DNA from: Pandoraea aquatica
GTDB taxonomy: Bacteria > Pseudomonadota > Gammaproteobacteria > Burkholderiales > Burkholderiaceae
Direction: 5' to 3'
Assembly (NCBI RefSeq): GCF_902459565.1
Contig: NZ_CABPSN010000003.1
Location: forward strand, 310,001 to 374,000
DNA length: 64,000 nucleotides
The translations under genes and the position numbers were made by a program. Positions 8,421 to 18,336 of this stretch are shown one piece after another. Within the stretch, counting starts at the first letter, position 1, and every line of letters starts with the position of its first letter. The notes below the pieces were generated by a model. The model was not told the DNA's origin. It saw only the letters and a program-made list of their open reading frames with translations, and made no database searches.

Positions 8421-9365
8421 TCACTGGGTGCTCGCGATCCATGGCGATGCCGATTCAGCCAGTGCAGTGCGCAACCACATCAGCAGTGTTTCCTTGGCCG
8501 GGTTTTCGGCGAACGGTTCGCGCGAGAGTGCGACGTAGCCTGAGCCGTCGCGGATGAAGCTGGCGGGGGCGATGAGCCGTCCGGCGTTCAGTTCGTCGCA
8601 CACCATGTAGACCGATCCGATGGCGGCCCCGAGGCCTGCGCCGGCGGCTTGCAGACTCAGATAGAAGTGTTCGAACGGCGGCGTCGCCGGGGTGGCGCTT
8701 GTCTGGAAGCGTTCCAAGTGTTTCAGGCGTTCGGGCGACGGCGCGGCGCGCATGGCTCGTTGCCAGTCCTGCCAGGCGTGGGGGCGCGTGCGCGTGTGGA
8801 GATGCGAAATCGGTAGCGAATCGAAGGCTGAAGGGAGGCCGACGGGGCCGATCCATTCATCGACGAGCGGTTCGGCGATGAGTGAATGTCCCCAGAAGAA
8901 GTCGTTGCGTCGAATGGCGACATCGACACCGGCGCTTTCGAAGTCGAGGGGGCCGCCGGCGGAGTGGAGGTGAAGGGAGATGCCGGGGTGAGCTTGTGAG
9001 AAGGCGGTGAGGCGAGGGATCAGCCATCGCATCGCGAGGGTGGGTTCGCAGGAGACGACGAGTGTGTCCGAGGGCGAAGGGGGGTGAAGCGTGGCGATGG
9101 TGGTGGCGAGTTGCTCGAACATCTGCCGCGTGGTGGCGTGGAGTTTCTCGCCTGCGGCGGTCAGGAAGACGGCACGGTTACGGCGTTCAAAGAGGGGAAG
9201 GCCGAGGGCGAGTTCGAGGGTGCGGATTTGTCGGCTGACGGCGCCGTGGGTGACGAAAAGTCGGTCGGCGGCGCGGGCGAAGCTGAGTTCGGCGGCGGCG
9301 ACGTCGAAGACCTGAAGGGCGTTCAGGGGAAGGGGACGAAGGGATCGGGAGGGGGATCGCGTCAT
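8421..9365 (-). CDS. LysR family transcriptional regulator (GcvA-like)
   Basis: A 314-residue regulator. The N-terminal helix-turn-helix (LPLNALQVFDVAAAELSFAR...VTHGAVSRQIRTLE) resembles the GcvA subgroup, and the rest is the periplasmic-binding-like effector domain. It is divergent from the LysE-type exporter at 9631, an arrangement common for LysR regulators that control an amino acid exporter in response to its substrate. The target is inferred from position only. Confidence 0.88.
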   Translation of the reverse strand: MTRSPSRSLRPLPLNALQVFDVAAAELSFARAADRLFVTHGAVSRQIRTLELALGLPLFERRNRAVFLTAAGEKLHATTRQMFEQLATTIATLHPPSPSDTLVVSCEPTLAMRWLIPRLTAFSQAHPGISLHLHSAGGPLDFESAGVDVAIRRNDFFWGHSLIAEPLVDEWIGPVGLPSAFDSLPISHLHTRTRPHAWQDWQRAMRAAPSPERLKHLERFQTSATPATPPFEHFYLSLQAAGAGLGAAIGSVYMVCDELNAGRLIAPASFIRDGSGYVALSREPFAENPAKETLLMWLRTALAESASPWIASTQ

Positions 9366-9499
9366 ACGTGAGAAATTATCACGGATAGGTGGGCAAATTC
9401 ATCGTTTTTCGGGCATGAGAAAAATGAAGAAAATGCGTCCGAGAATTCCACAACGAGAGGTGGGGGACGATAAGAAAGCCAACGGAAAAGGTGCGATGA

Positions 9500-9574
9500 G
9501 CGGGGGATCAGGGCCCTGTTCTGAACCGAGTTGGGTCTATGTCTGAGGGGCGGAATAGGGCCCTGGTCCCCCGC
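9500..9574 (+). other. Long leader hairpin upstream of the LysE-type exporter
   Basis: Bases 9500-9523 pair with 9551-9574 to give an uninterrupted 24-bp stem (21 Watson-Crick and three G-U pairs in RNA) around a 27-nt loop. Each arm contains the self-complementary octamer AGGGCCCT. It lies about 55 nt before the exporter ATG and 135 bp from the LysR start. It could be a transcript leader structure or a pair of DNA sites for the regulator. No run of T follows, so it is not an ordinary terminator. Confidence 0.6.
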
Positions 9575-9630
9575 GGGGTCGAGTACGGAACGGGAAATTC
9601 GGGCACAAACAAGAAGGGTGAAAGAAAGTC

Positions 9631-10284
9631 ATGCAAGAGCTAATAGCGGTAATGACGATCACGGTGTTGGCGGTGATCAGCCCCGGCGCGGATTTCGCGA
9701 TGGTGACGCGTGAGAGCTGGCGTCACGGCCGGCGGGCGGGGCTATGGGCGGCGTTGGGGATCGCGGCGGGCGTGCAGGTGCACGTGGCGTACACGTTGGT
9801 GGGCGTGGGGTTGTTGATCGTGCAGGTGCCGTGGTTGTTCACGGTGATCAAATGGATCGGTGCGGCGTATCTCGTGTACATCGGGTGGCGGACGTTGCGG
9901 GATCGGTCGCCGGTCGTCGACGTCACGCAGGAGGGCGGGGCATCCGCTTCACCCGAGGCGGGAAATGGAGCCTCCGCCCGCTGGCGCGAGGCCCTTCAGG
10001 CGTTCCGCACGGGGTTTTTCACCAACGCATTGAATCCGAAGTGCACCTTGTTCGTGGTGAGTACCTTCACGCAGGTCGTGCATCCGGGCACAGGCTGGGC
10101 GCTCGGCCTCGCGTATGGGGCGTTCATGTCGTTCGCGCACTGGGCGTGGTTCAGCCTTGTGGCGCTGGGGTTCTCGGCGGGGTGGATGCGTGAGGCGATG
10201 GTGCGGCGGCAGCATCTCGTGAGGCGGACTATTGGCGGCGCACTGATGACGCTGGGCGGCTTGCTGGCGATGGCGAGTCGTTGA
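9631..10284 (+). CDS. LysE/RhtB family amino acid exporter
   Basis: A 217-residue membrane protein with about six hydrophobic helices. The family signature is seen at VISPGADFAMVTRES near the N-terminus and in KWIGAAYLVYIGWRTLR. Family members export amino acids or their analogues. Positively charged and Gly/Ser-rich residues in the middle (about 95-115) form the cytoplasmic loop. The divergent LysR gene at 8421-9365 is its likely regulator, and the hairpin at 9500-9574 lies in its leader. Confidence 0.9.
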   Translation: MQELIAVMTITVLAVISPGADFAMVTRESWRHGRRAGLWAALGIAAGVQVHVAYTLVGVGLLIVQVPWLFTVIKWIGAAYLVYIGWRTLRDRSPVVDVTQEGGASASPEAGNGASARWREALQAFRTGFFTNALNPKCTLFVVSTFTQVVHPGTGWALGLAYGAFMSFAHWAWFSLVALGFSAGWMREAMVRRQHLVRRTIGGALMTLGGLLAMASR

Positions 10285-10648
10285 GGCCGGGATGGGAGAG
10301 TGGAAGAGCGGGATAGGGGTTTCCGGGTGAATCGGCCCCGAATGTCGGGAAAATGGCACAGGAATGGCCAAAAAGTGACGGAAAACTGGCAGGAAAGGTG
10401 GCGAAATCCTTTCATTTCGCTGCCCGGTCACAAATAGTCACAAATTTGTGATGCGCTGGAAGCACCGTCACAGCAGACGATTGGGGTAATGTGAGTACCC
10501 GCTTCGAAGGTTTTGCCGATGCATCTTTAGTCAATCGGTGAATGAACGGGTAAAATTGCGCGTTCAGCGCACGCTGGCTACGGTCGGCACGCGCGTTACA
10601 TGCCATTCCCCACTGCCGATGGAATTCCTGCTCAACGCGGTACCCCGC
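10285..10648. other. Promoter and leader region of opgGH
   Basis: A 364-bp non-coding interval between the LysE-type exporter and opgG. It holds a perfect 14-bp palindrome at 10438-10451 with a direct repeat of its half-site one helical turn upstream. I could not assign -35 and -10 boxes with confidence. Confidence 0.5.
10428..10451. promoter_or_regulatory. Operator-like palindrome with direct repeat upstream of opgG
   Basis: TCACAAATTTGTGA at 10438-10451 is a perfect palindrome. The same half-site TCACAAAT also occurs at 10428-10435, exactly 10 bp upstream on the same face of the helix. This is the usual look of a dimer site with cooperative binding. The regulator is not identifiable from sequence. 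Confidence 0.5.
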
Positions 10649-12172
10649 ATGACTTCCCACCGTGCCCTGCGCCTGGCGATTGCCGGCGTACTCAGCGTCT
10701 GTGCGCTCGTCTCGGGCGCGGCACATGCTTTCTCGTTCGACGACGTCGCCAAACAAGCGCGCACGCTGGCGAACAACCGCTATAAGCCCAAAGATCCGAA
10801 TCTCCCCAAAGAGCTTCAGAATCTGACGTACGACCGCTATCGCAATATTCGCTTCAAGCCCGAAAAGGCCCTGTGGCGTGCGCAAAAGCTGCCGTTCGAG
10901 CTGATGTTCTTCCACGAGGGTTCGTACTACGACCGACCCGTCAAGATCAACGAACTGATCGGCAACAGCGTGCGCGAAGTGCGCTACAGCCCCGACATGT
11001 TCGACTTCGGCGCACTCAAGGTTGACCCCAAACAACTGCGCGGCCTCGGCTTCGCGGGTTTCCGTATTCACTTCCCGGTCAACACGCCCAAGTACAAAGA
11101 CGAAGTCATGGTCTTCCTCGGGGCGAGCTACTTCCGCGCGTTGGGTAAGAACCAGACCTACGGTTTGTCCGCTCGCGGCCTCGCGCTCGATACCGCGCTG
11201 AATTCCGGCGAAGAGTTTCCGCGCTTCACCGAGTTCTGGATTCAGCGTCCCGCGCCCGGCGCGAAAGAGCTGACCATCTACGCGTTGCTCGACTCGCCGC
11301 GCGCGACCGGTGCGTACCGCTTCACGCTGCGCCCGGGCGTCGACACGACCGTCGACGTCAAATCCGAACTGTACCTGCGCGAGAACGTCACAAAGCTCGG
11401 CATTGCTCCGCTCACCAGCATGTTCTTCTTCGGCGAGAATCAGCCGGCGGCAGTGCCCGACTATCGCCCCGAAGTGCATGACTCCGACGGCCTGTCCATC
11501 CAGTCCGGTACGGGCGAATGGATCTGGCGTCCGCTCGTCAATCCCAAGCGCCTGCTGGTGTCGTCGTTCTCGCTGTCCAATCCCGGCGGTTTCGGGCTGG
11601 TGCAACGCGACCGCGACTTCACCAACTATCAGGACCTTGAGGACCATTATGAGTTACGTCCAAGCGCTTGGGTGGAACCGAAGGGCAAATGGGGACAAGG
11701 CCGCGTAGAGTTGGTGCAGATTCCCACGCCGGACGAAACCAACGACAACATCGTCGCCTATTGGGTGCCCGATGCGCCGCCCAAGCCCAAGCAGCCGCTG
11801 TCGCTCGAATACCGGCTCTCTTGGCAGAAAGATAACGATAAGCGCCCGCCTTTGGCGTGGGTGACGCAAAGCCGCCGGGGACACGGCTACCGGGGAAAAC
11901 CAGACGACAGTCTGCTCTTCGCGCTCGACTTCGAAGGCCCGGGGCTCAAAAAGCTGCCGGACGACGCCAAGGTCGACGGCAATGTGTCCATCGACAGCAA
12001 CGGCAAGATCCTCGAAGTGCAGACGCAGCGCAATGACGTCACGGGAGGCTACCGCGTCATGCTTCGCATGCGCCGCCTCGATTCCGAGAAACCCGTCGAA
12101 ATGCGCGCTTACCTGCGCAACGGCAGTAACACCCTATCCGAAACGTGGAGCTACCTGTTACCCCCCGAGTGA
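10649..12172 (+). CDS. opgG: Periplasmic glucan biosynthesis protein OpgG
   Basis: OpgG (MdoG) acts in the periplasm in synthesis of osmoregulated glucans, modifying the backbone made by OpgH. The 507-residue product has a signal peptide (hydrophobic core [19 protein letters not shown]) followed by the [14 protein letters not shown] start of the mature protein and the long beta-rich OpgG domain. The length matches the family. I chose the ATG at 10649 because it gives a normal signal peptide; another ATG at 10619 is in frame, and neither has a clear ribosome site. The stop overlaps the opgH start. Confidence 0.93.
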   Translation: MTSHRALRLAIAGVLSVCALVSGAAHAFSFDDVAKQARTLANNRYKPKDPNLPKELQNLTYDRYRNIRFKPEKALWRAQKLPFELMFFHEGSYYDRPVKINELIGNSVREVRYSPDMFDFGALKVDPKQLRGLGFAGFRIHFPVNTPKYKDEVMVFLGASYFRALGKNQTYGLSARGLALDTALNSGEEFPRFTEFWIQRPAPGAKELTIYALLDSPRATGAYRFTLRPGVDTTVDVKSELYLRENVTKLGIAPLTSMFFFGENQPAAVPDYRPEVHDSDGLSIQSGTGEWIWRPLVNPKRLLVSSFSLSNPGGFGLVQRDRDFTNYQDLEDHYELRPSAWVEPKGKWGQGRVELVQIPTPDETNDNIVAYWVPDAPPKPKQPLSLEYRLSWQKDNDKRPPLAWVTQSRRGHGYRGKPDDSLLFALDFEGPGLKKLPDDAKVDGNVSIDSNGKILEVQTQRNDVTGGYRVMLRMRRLDSEKPVEMRAYLRNGSNTLSETWSYLLPPE

Positions 12173-14793
12173 GCGACCGCTCCGACATTCCGGTCGACGA
12201 ACTTTACGTCGACCGGTTGCCCTTGCCCGCCGAAAAACGTCGTGCACTGCTCGCGCAAGCGAAGCGTGACGGTGGCGATTCGCTCGACGTTCTGACCCGC
12301 TTGCAGCGCTTGCTCGCACGCGGTGCGAACGGCGCCGGCGACGGCGTGCCTTCGGCAGGCGAGGCCATCGATTCGTCTGCGACAGATGCCGAGAGTACTG
12401 AGGCCGCCGGGCAGACCGACGCCGCCACCACAGCGGTGGCGACGGCGGCGTGGCACGCCCACGATCTCGCAGAGATCGAGTCCGACAGCGACGCGGTGCT
12501 CGCGTCGCAACCCGTGCGCCTCTCGCTCACGGAAGGGGGCTCGCTGGCGGCCGCCGCCGGATTGAACGAAGTGCGTGGCGTGCAGACGCTGCGTGTCGCG
12601 CCGCCGGTGCGTCGTACGTCGCTCATTCCGCGTGCGTGGTCGCTCAATCCGCTCGCACGGCTGTGGCGCAAGCTCATCGGCCGTAAAGACCCCGATCCGC
12701 TCGTGCGCGACGCACCCGATCCCAAGGGCCGCTGGTCGCAGGCAGGACGCCGCCGGCGCTGGATGCTGCTCGCGCTGATGATTGCGCAGACGGCGCTGGC
12801 CACGCACTTCATGGCCTCGGTGCTGCCGTATCACGGTGCCGATCCGCTGGAGTTCTCGGTGCTCGTGCTGTTCGTGCTGCTCTTCGGCTGGGTCTCGGCG
12901 GGCTTCTGGACGGCCATCTTCGGCTTCTTCGTCCTGCTGGTCGGTGGCGAGCGTCACATGATCTCGAAGATGGCCGCGGGCGACGCGCCCATCGCACCCG
13001 ACGCGCGCACCGCCATCGTCATGCCGATCTGCAACGAAGACGTCGGCCGCGTGTTCGCCGGTTTGCGGGCGACCTACGAGTCGCTGGCCAAGACCGACTC
13101 GCTCGAACGCTTCGACTTCTTCATCCTGTCGGACTCCAACGAGGCCGATAACTGCACCGCCGAAGTCGATGCATGGCAGGCGCTGTGCCGCGAAGTCGGT
13201 GGCTTCGGACGCATCTTCTATCGCCGGCGTCAGCGCCGCGTGAAGCGCAAGAGCGGCAACCTCGACGACTTCTGCCGTCGCTGGGGCAGCGACTATCGCT
13301 ACATGATCGTGCTCGACGCGGATAGCGTGATGAGCGGCGAATGCCTGACCAAGCTCGTGCGCATGATGGAGGCGCATCCGAGCGCCGGTCTGATCCAGAC
13401 CGCACCGCTCGCCGCAGGCCGCGAAACGTTCTACGCGCGTTTGCAGCAGTTCGCGGGACGCGTCTATGGCCCGCTCTTCACCGCAGGCCTGCACTATTGG
13501 CAACTCGGTGAATCGCACTACTGGGGGCACAACGCGATCATCCGCCTCAAGCCGTTCATGGAGCACTGCGCGCTTGCGCCGCTACCCGGCAAGGGCGCGA
13601 TGTCCGGCGCGATTCTCTCGCACGACTTCGTGGAAGCTGCGCTCATGCGACGCGCGGGTTGGGGTGTGTGGATTGCCTACGATCTGCCGGGCAGCTACGA
13701 GGAAATGCCGCCGAACCTGCTCGACGAACTCAAACGCGACCGCCGCTGGTGTCAGGGCAACCTGATGAACTTCCGGTTGTTCCTCGCGGAGGGCATGCAT
13801 CCGGTGCACCGTGCGGTGTTCGTCACCGGGGCCATGGCGTATGTGTCCGCGCCGTTGTGGTTCATCTTCCTGATTCTCTCGACGTGCATGCTGGCCAAGC
13901 ACACGCTGGTGGTGCCGGAGTACTTCACTGCGCCGCGCCAGTTGTTCCCCGTGTGGCCGGAATGGCACCCCGAGCGCGCGCTGGCGTTGTTCTCCGCGAC
14001 GGCGACGCTGCTCTTTCTGCCCAAGATCCTGGCGGTGCTGCTGATCTGGGTGAAAGGGGCGAAGCGCTTTGGCGGTGCCTTTGCGGTGACCGTCAGCATG
14101 TTCATCGAGATGGTTTTCTCTGCGGTGCTCGCGCCGGTGCGCATGCTATTCCATACGCAATTCGTGCTGGCGGCACTCACCGGTATCGCGATTCAGTGGA
14201 AGTCGCCGCCGCGAGAGGATGCCGAGACGCATTGGGGCGAGGCGATTCGCCGCCACGGACTGCAAACGGTGATCGGCGTGGCGTGGGGCGGGGTCGTCTA
14301 CTGGCTCAACCCGGACTTCATCTGGTGGCTGATGCCGATTGTCGGCTCGATGATGATCTCGATTCCGGTGTCGGTCTTCTCCAGCCGTGTGTCGCTGGGG
14401 CGGGGGCTCAAGCGTGCGCGCCTGTTCCTGATTCCGGAGGAGTCGTGGCCGCCCAAGGAACTGCGCATGACGGAGAAGTACACGAGCGAGGCGGGTAAGC
14501 ACGTCGATTTCGTGGACGCCGTGGTCGATCCGATGGCCAACGCGCTGGTGGCGTCGAGCGTCAAGCCGACGCTCGACGATGCGAAGCGCGACGCCTTGCG
14601 TGCCGGTCGTGTCGAGACGGCGCTGCTGCGCGGCCCGACCAAACTCACGAACACGCAGAAGTGGGAGTTGCTCAACGATCCGCGCGCGCTCGCGGCGCTG
14701 CATCTGCTGGTGTGGACCGATCCGCGCGCGCACCCCGAATGGTGCGACGCACGTGCCAACGGGTTGTCGCAGGGGTTCCTTGCGTCTGCCTGA
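12169..14793 (+). CDS. opgH: Membrane glucosyltransferase OpgH
   Basis: OpgH (MdoH) is the inner-membrane GT2 glucosyltransferase that polymerises the beta-glucan backbone from UDP-glucose. The 874-residue product has a variable N-terminal cytoplasmic region (about 1-195), two membrane segments, and a GT2 domain with [12 protein letters not shown] (DxD type, about 385) and RRWCQGN (about 530). Several C-terminal membrane helices follow. A GTG start at 12169 overlaps the opgG stop as GTGA; another GTG at 12145 is possible. In enterobacteria OpgH also links UDP-glucose level to cell size, but this is not known here. Confidence 0.93.
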   Translation: MSDRSDIPVDELYVDRLPLPAEKRRALLAQAKRDGGDSLDVLTRLQRLLARGANGAGDGVPSAGEAIDSSATDAESTEAAGQTDAATTAVATAAWHAHDLAEIESDSDAVLASQPVRLSLTEGGSLAAAAGLNEVRGVQTLRVAPPVRRTSLIPRAWSLNPLARLWRKLIGRKDPDPLVRDAPDPKGRWSQAGRRRRWMLLALMIAQTALATHFMASVLPYHGADPLEFSVLVLFVLLFGWVSAGFWTAIFGFFVLLVGGERHMISKMAAGDAPIAPDARTAIVMPICNEDVGRVFAGLRATYESLAKTDSLERFDFFILSDSNEADNCTAEVDAWQALCREVGGFGRIFYRRRQRRVKRKSGNLDDFCRRWGSDYRYMIVLDADSVMSGECLTKLVRMMEAHPSAGLIQTAPLAAGRETFYARLQQFAGRVYGPLFTAGLHYWQLGESHYWGHNAIIRLKPFMEHCALAPLPGKGAMSGAILSHDFVEAALMRRAGWGVWIAYDLPGSYEEMPPNLLDELKRDRRWCQGNLMNFRLFLAEGMHPVHRAVFVTGAMAYVSAPLWFIFLILSTCMLAKHTLVVPEYFTAPRQLFPVWPEWHPERALALFSATATLLFLPKILAVLLIWVKGAKRFGGAFAVTVSMFIEMVFSAVLAPVRMLFHTQFVLAALTGIAIQWKSPPREDAETHWGEAIRRHGLQTVIGVAWGGVVYWLNPDFIWWLMPIVGSMMISIPVSVFSSRVSLGRGLKRARLFLIPEESWPPKELRMTEKYTSEAGKHVDFVDAVVDPMANALVASSVKPTLDDAKRDALRAGRVETALLRGPTKLTNTQKWELLNDPRALAALHLLVWTDPRAHPEWCDARANGLSQGFLASA

Positions 14794-14818
14794 GTGTTGC
14801 ATGCAAGGTTGACGGGAT

Positions 14819-14854
14819 AAAAAAACGGCAAGGCATCGCGCCTTGCCGTTTTTT
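14819..14854. terminator. Bidirectional intrinsic terminator between opgH and the NlpD-like gene
   Basis: The perfect 9-bp stem CGGCAAGGC (14826-14834) and GCCTTGCCG (14840-14848) with a 5-nt loop is flanked by seven A upstream and six T downstream. It can end both converging transcripts. Confidence 0.92.
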
Positions 14855-14883
14855 CTTGGGTGCTGCGCATGCCGCTGGCTGGA

Positions 14884-15648
14884 TCAGCGCGGCGGCAGGA
14901 AGTCGTTCGGATTGAACGGCGTGCCCTTCTGACGCACCTCGAAGTGCAGCTTCACAACGCCATGCGAGTCGGTGTCGCCCATCTCGGCAATCTGCTGCCC
15001 TTTGCTGACCGACGCGCCTTCCTTGACGCGCAGCGCGCGGTTGTGGGCGTAGGCGGTGAGGTAGCCGTTCTCATGCTGGACCATCACGAGATTGCCGTAG
15101 CCGCGCAGTCCGTTGCCCGCATACACGACCTTGCCCGCCGCAGCGGCGTAAATCGGATCGCCCGGCTGGCCACCAATATCGATGCCTTTATTGCTGCTGC
15201 CGTTGTAATTGGCGAGGATTCTGCCGGTCGCCGGCCACGTCATCGGAATCTTGTTCGTCGCCGTACGCGGCGCGGCGGGGGCCGGCGCGGGCTTCGGCGC
15301 AGGCTTGGCCTGAGGGCGGGGACGTGCCGCACCCGACGACGCACTGCCGCCGGAGGACGCCACGGCCGCCGGGGCGCTCGACGATCCGGGCGGTGGCACG
15401 ACGCGCAACACCTGACCGACTTCGATCTTGTCGGCGTCGCTCAGATTGTTCCAGTTCACCAGATTGGCGGTGCTGGTGTTGTTGGCGCGGGCGATGCCGT
15501 ACAGCGTGTCGCCGGACTGCACGCGATAGCTGCCGGCCGGCACGGGGCCATAGTTCGGTGTGCCGGCGCAGGCGGCGAGCGTCGCGCAAACCGCCAGACT
15601 GATGAGGTGGGTACGGCAGCGGGCAAGCCAGCGCGGCTGGCCGGACAT
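14884..15648 (-). CDS. nlpD: NlpD-like lipoprotein with LysM and degenerate M23 domain
   Basis: A 254-residue outer-membrane lipoprotein. The signal peptide ends in a lipobox (LAACAG), followed by a LysM peptidoglycan-binding domain (SYRVQSGDTLYGIARANN), a Pro/Ala-rich linker and a C-terminal LytM/M23 domain. In the M23 domain the usual zinc-binding HxxxD is NKGID and the final HxH is KLH, so it should be catalytically dead. NlpD and EnvC, which activate cell-wall amidases, have the same loss. I chose the ATG at 15648 for a normal lipoprotein signal; one at 15699 is also in frame. It may not be the orthologue of the nlpD gene that sits beside rpoS in other bacteria. Confidence 0.82.
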   Translation of the reverse strand: MSGQPRWLARCRTHLISLAVCATLAACAGTPNYGPVPAGSYRVQSGDTLYGIARANNTSTANLVNWNNLSDADKIEVGQVLRVVPPPGSSSAPAAVASSGGSASSGAARPRPQAKPAPKPAPAPAAPRTATNKIPMTWPATGRILANYNGSSNKGIDIGGQPGDPIYAAAAGKVVYAGNGLRGYGNLVMVQHENGYLTAYAHNRALRVKEGASVSKGQQIAEMGDTDSHGVVKLHFEVRQKGTPFNPNDFLPPR

Positions 15649-16150
15649 GCGAATTTCAGGTTGCGATCGCAAGGATCGCGCGAGGCGAATAGGCTCCATC
15701 CGTGGGCAGGTTGAAAAAAACTTGGGGGTGGAGGCCCGCTGACGGTCGCAAAACGCGGTGGCCGGCCAACTTTCGCTGGAATGTGCGCGGTAGGGGAAAA
15801 ACGTCGGAAAACGGTTTCACACAGCACAAAACACGGGCCAGACGGGCGACAACGGCATGGGCGCGGGACAAAACGCCTATTGTACGGGCAGCGATTGCCG
15901 GTCGGACATCCAAACAGTGCCCAAATTCCCCGCTATTTGCGGAAATTGTTACTCTTTTTGCGGCATTTTCCCGGTTGACAAGCATCGGTCCACCGCGTAT
16001 AAAACAGCTTGCAGATTGTCAAGCCGCGAAGTTGTTGTCAGACGTAGTTTTCCTGCTTCTCGCTGGTTTCTAGTCCTTCATTTTCCCTTGATTGTCAGCG
16101 CTTCACGAGGTCAATTCCGACCTCAGGCTATTGTTTTATTAGGAAAAAAC
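15649..16150. other. Divergent region before the cold-shock gene
   Basis: A 502-bp interval between the NlpD-like gene and the cold-shock gene. Its right part holds the csp promoter at 15975-16003 and a leader of roughly 140 nt. The left part shows no element I can support. Confidence 0.6.
15975..16003 (+). promoter_or_regulatory. Sigma-70 promoter of the cold-shock gene
   Basis: A perfect -35 box TTGACA (15975-15980), a 17-bp spacer and TATAAA (15998-16003), one mismatch from consensus. Transcription would start near 16010 and leave a leader of about 140 nt, as is usual for cold-shock genes whose leader folds in a temperature-dependent way. Confidence 0.85.
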
Positions 16151-16354
16151 ATGGAAACCGGTACCGTTAAGTGGTTCAACGACGCAAAGGGCTTCGGCTT
16201 TATTACCCCGGACAACGGTGGTGAAGACCTGTTCGCTCACTTCTCCGAAGTGAAGGTGGACGGCTTCAAGTCGCTGCAAGAGAACCAAAAAGTGTCGTTC
16301 GAGGTCAAGACTGGCCCGAAGGGCAAGCAAGCTGCGAACATCAAGCCGGTTTAA
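16151..16354 (+). CDS. cspA: Cold-shock protein (CspA family)
   Basis: A 67-residue single cold-shock domain, the standard length. RNA-binding motifs RNP1 (KGFGFIT) and RNP2 (DLFAHFS) are intact, and the N-terminus [18 protein letters not shown] is typical of Burkholderiales CspA. It binds single-stranded RNA or DNA and acts as an RNA chaperone. AGGA lies 6 nt before the ATG. It has its own promoter and a terminator at 16415, so it is monocistronic. Which csp paralogue it is cannot be told from one window. Confidence 0.95.
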   Translation: METGTVKWFNDAKGFGFITPDNGGEDLFAHFSEVKVDGFKSLQENQKVSFEVKTGPKGKQAANIKPV

Positions 16355-16414
16355 GGCTGATTCGCTTCACGTGATGCCGCGCTAGCCTTCGGGCGGCGCT
16401 GTGTCCCGCGACCG

Positions 16415-16454
16415 ACAGGCTCGATGACGAAAGTCATCGGGCCTGTTTGTTTTT
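16415..16454 (+). terminator. Intrinsic terminator of the cold-shock gene
   Basis: ACAGGC-T-CGATGAC pairs with GTCATCG-G-GCCTGT across a GAAA tetraloop and is followed by TTGTTTTT. Confidence 0.88.
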
Positions 16455-16584
16455 CGGCGCGCTGAAGCCTGTGGTGACGAGATCTCGCAGATTCGCATGA
16501 GACGTGCACGCGAACGGTGTCACCGTCACGGTTCGACGCTACAATGCCTGATCGAATTCGCGTAAGCATTTTTCCGGGGCAATC

Positions 16585-17223
16585 ATGAGCCTGCAAACGT
16601 GGTGGCTATTCGTAGTCACCGTTTTTTTCGTCTCCGCCACGCCGGGCCCGAACATGTTGCTCGTCATGACGCATGGCGCGCGCCACGGGCTGCGCGCATC
16701 GCTCGGCACGATGGCCGGTTGCATGACCGCGCTCATCGCGATGATGTCGATTTCCGCCGCGGGTCTGGGCGCTGTGCTCAAAGCCTGGCCGATGCTGTTC
16801 GACACGCTGCGTTATGTGGGCGCGGCCTATCTCGTCTACCTCGGTTACAAGAGCTGGCGCTCGCCGGTGAACGCCGAGGACGAAGCCGCCAAACTCGCGA
16901 CGCCGGCGCTGGTTGCCGATTCGAGCTTCGGCAAGCTGTTCAAGTCGGGCTTCCTCGTCGCGGCCAGCAACCCCAAAGCCATTCTTTTCGCTGCGGCATT
17001 CCTGCCGCAGTTCATCGACCCGACGGCTGCCAAGCTGCCGCAATTCTCGATCCTGCTCGGCACGTTCGCCGTCATCGAGATGAGCTGGTACATGGTCTAC
17101 GCCACGGGCGGGCTGCGCATTGCGCCGTATCTGCGTGAAGCGCGCGTGCTCAAGGCATTCAACCGCATTAGCGGTGGCGTGTTCATGGGCTTCGGTGCGT
17201 TGATGGCGGCCGTGCATCGCTGA
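16585..17223 (+). CDS. LysE/RhtB family exporter (second copy)
   Basis: A 212-residue six-helix membrane protein with the family start FFVSATPGPNMLLVMTHGAR and the RYVGAAYLVYLGYKSWR motif. The NPKAILF segment near residue 130 is typical of RhtB-like exporters of neutral amino acids or homoserine lactone analogues. It diverges clearly from the other LysE gene at 9631. It appears to be transcribed alone. Confidence 0.9.
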   Translation: MSLQTWWLFVVTVFFVSATPGPNMLLVMTHGARHGLRASLGTMAGCMTALIAMMSISAAGLGAVLKAWPMLFDTLRYVGAAYLVYLGYKSWRSPVNAEDEAAKLATPALVADSSFGKLFKSGFLVAASNPKAILFAAAFLPQFIDPTAAKLPQFSILLGTFAVIEMSWYMVYATGGLRIAPYLREARVLKAFNRISGGVFMGFGALMAAVHR

Positions 17224-17444
17224 TCGTACGGCGCACGCGGGAAAGGTAAGGAAAGGGCGTGAAGGGCGTGGAATGGCCCGGGTGTGGCGCACGGCACGGG
17301 GAGCAGTAGGCTCGTGCGCCGGGGCACTCAATATTTCCGGCCAGTGACCGTTAACGTTCATGACCAGATGCATGGGACGGCTTTATTACGTACGGTGAGC
17401 GTGGTTGCGCGCGCACCGTCACGGGGACAAATAGAAGATCAGGT

Positions 17445-18212
17445 ATGGAAACGACAGAACCGCAGGTGACACCGGCGCCCACGGACGAAGAGTCACAACT
17501 GCATGACTCGTATCGCATCAGCAACCCGCTGGAAATCGGCGGCGTGCTGCGTCATCTGGCGACCCGCGGCGACTTCATGACGGTGTACTTCGCAAACGGC
17601 CAGCGTCAGCTCGTCACGCGACTGCTCAAGGTCGAACCGCAAGCACGCGGTTTCTATTTCGACTGGGGCGGCATCGAGACGGAAAACCGGGCACTGCTCG
17701 CCAACAAGCGCGCATTGTTCGTCGGCGTGCCCGAGGGCATTCAGGTGCATTTCCCCATCGGCGACGTCGAAGAGCGCGAGTACGAAGGCTATCCCGCGTT
17801 CTATTCGTCGTATCCGGAAACCCTCGTGCGCTTGCAGCGTCGCGACTATTTCCGCGTGAAGACGCCGATCCTCGATCCGTATCAGTGCACGGTCAAATTC
17901 CCGGAAGACACGCCGATGCGCCTCGCGGTGTTCGACCTGTCGCTTGGAGGCGTTGGGCTGCGCACGAAGGCCGAAGCGGCTGCCGAGATTCCGAAGGGAT
18001 CGATGCTGATGCACGTCGAGATCGAACTGCGTGACTACGGCACGGTGCAGGTCGATCTCGAAGTGTGCGCAGTGCGCGCCGTGCCGCTCGCCAAAGACAT
18101 CGAGTATCACATTGGCTGCCGCTTCATCGCACTGTCGCGCACGGCGGAGTCGCGTTTGCAAAAGCTGATCACGCAACTCGAACTCAATCGCAAGGCGTTC
18201 GCCCGAGGCTAA
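17445..18212 (+). CDS. ycgR: YcgR-type flagellar brake protein (PilZ domain)
   Basis: A 255-residue cytoplasmic protein with an N-terminal YcgR domain (about 20-125) and a C-terminal PilZ domain. The PilZ c-di-GMP site is visible as RRDYFR (RxxxR, about 133) and DLSLGGVG (D/NxSxxG, about 164). When bound to c-di-GMP, YcgR proteins slow the flagellar motor. The gene is single, with a terminator directly after it. Confidence 0.92.
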   Translation: METTEPQVTPAPTDEESQLHDSYRISNPLEIGGVLRHLATRGDFMTVYFANGQRQLVTRLLKVEPQARGFYFDWGGIETENRALLANKRALFVGVPEGIQVHFPIGDVEEREYEGYPAFYSSYPETLVRLQRRDYFRVKTPILDPYQCTVKFPEDTPMRLAVFDLSLGGVGLRTKAEAAAEIPKGSMLMHVEIELRDYGTVQVDLEVCAVRAVPLAKDIEYHIGCRFIALSRTAESRLQKLITQLELNRKAFARG

Positions 18213-18254
18213 GGTCTCCGGCGAAAGCCGTGACGTCATTCGACGTTACGCGAC

Positions 18255-18286
18255 AAAAAAAGGGCGGCCTTTCGGTCGCCCTTTTT
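18255..18286. terminator. Intrinsic terminator after ycgR
   Basis: AGGGCGGCC (18261-18269) pairs with GGTCGCCCT (18273-18281) with one G-U pair. Six A precede it and five T follow, so it may also serve the converging LuxR-family gene. Confidence 0.85.
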
Positions 18287-18336
18287 GCATTCTCGTCGCT
18301 TGTTCAGTGCATGGCTCCGTGCCTGCTGCCCCGATA

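Noticed and set aside
9500-9574. Intrinsic terminator before the LysE-type gene.
   Set aside because: The stem is strong, but no T run follows either arm, and the gene downstream must be expressed.
10438-10451. CRP site upstream of opgG.
   Set aside because: A CRP site is TGTGA-N6-TCACA. Here the half-sites are in the opposite order, with TCACA first.
12145-12168. An earlier GTG start for opgH.
   Set aside because: It has no better ribosome site, and the GTG at 12169 gives a typical 4-nt overlap with the opgG stop. It is not fully excluded.
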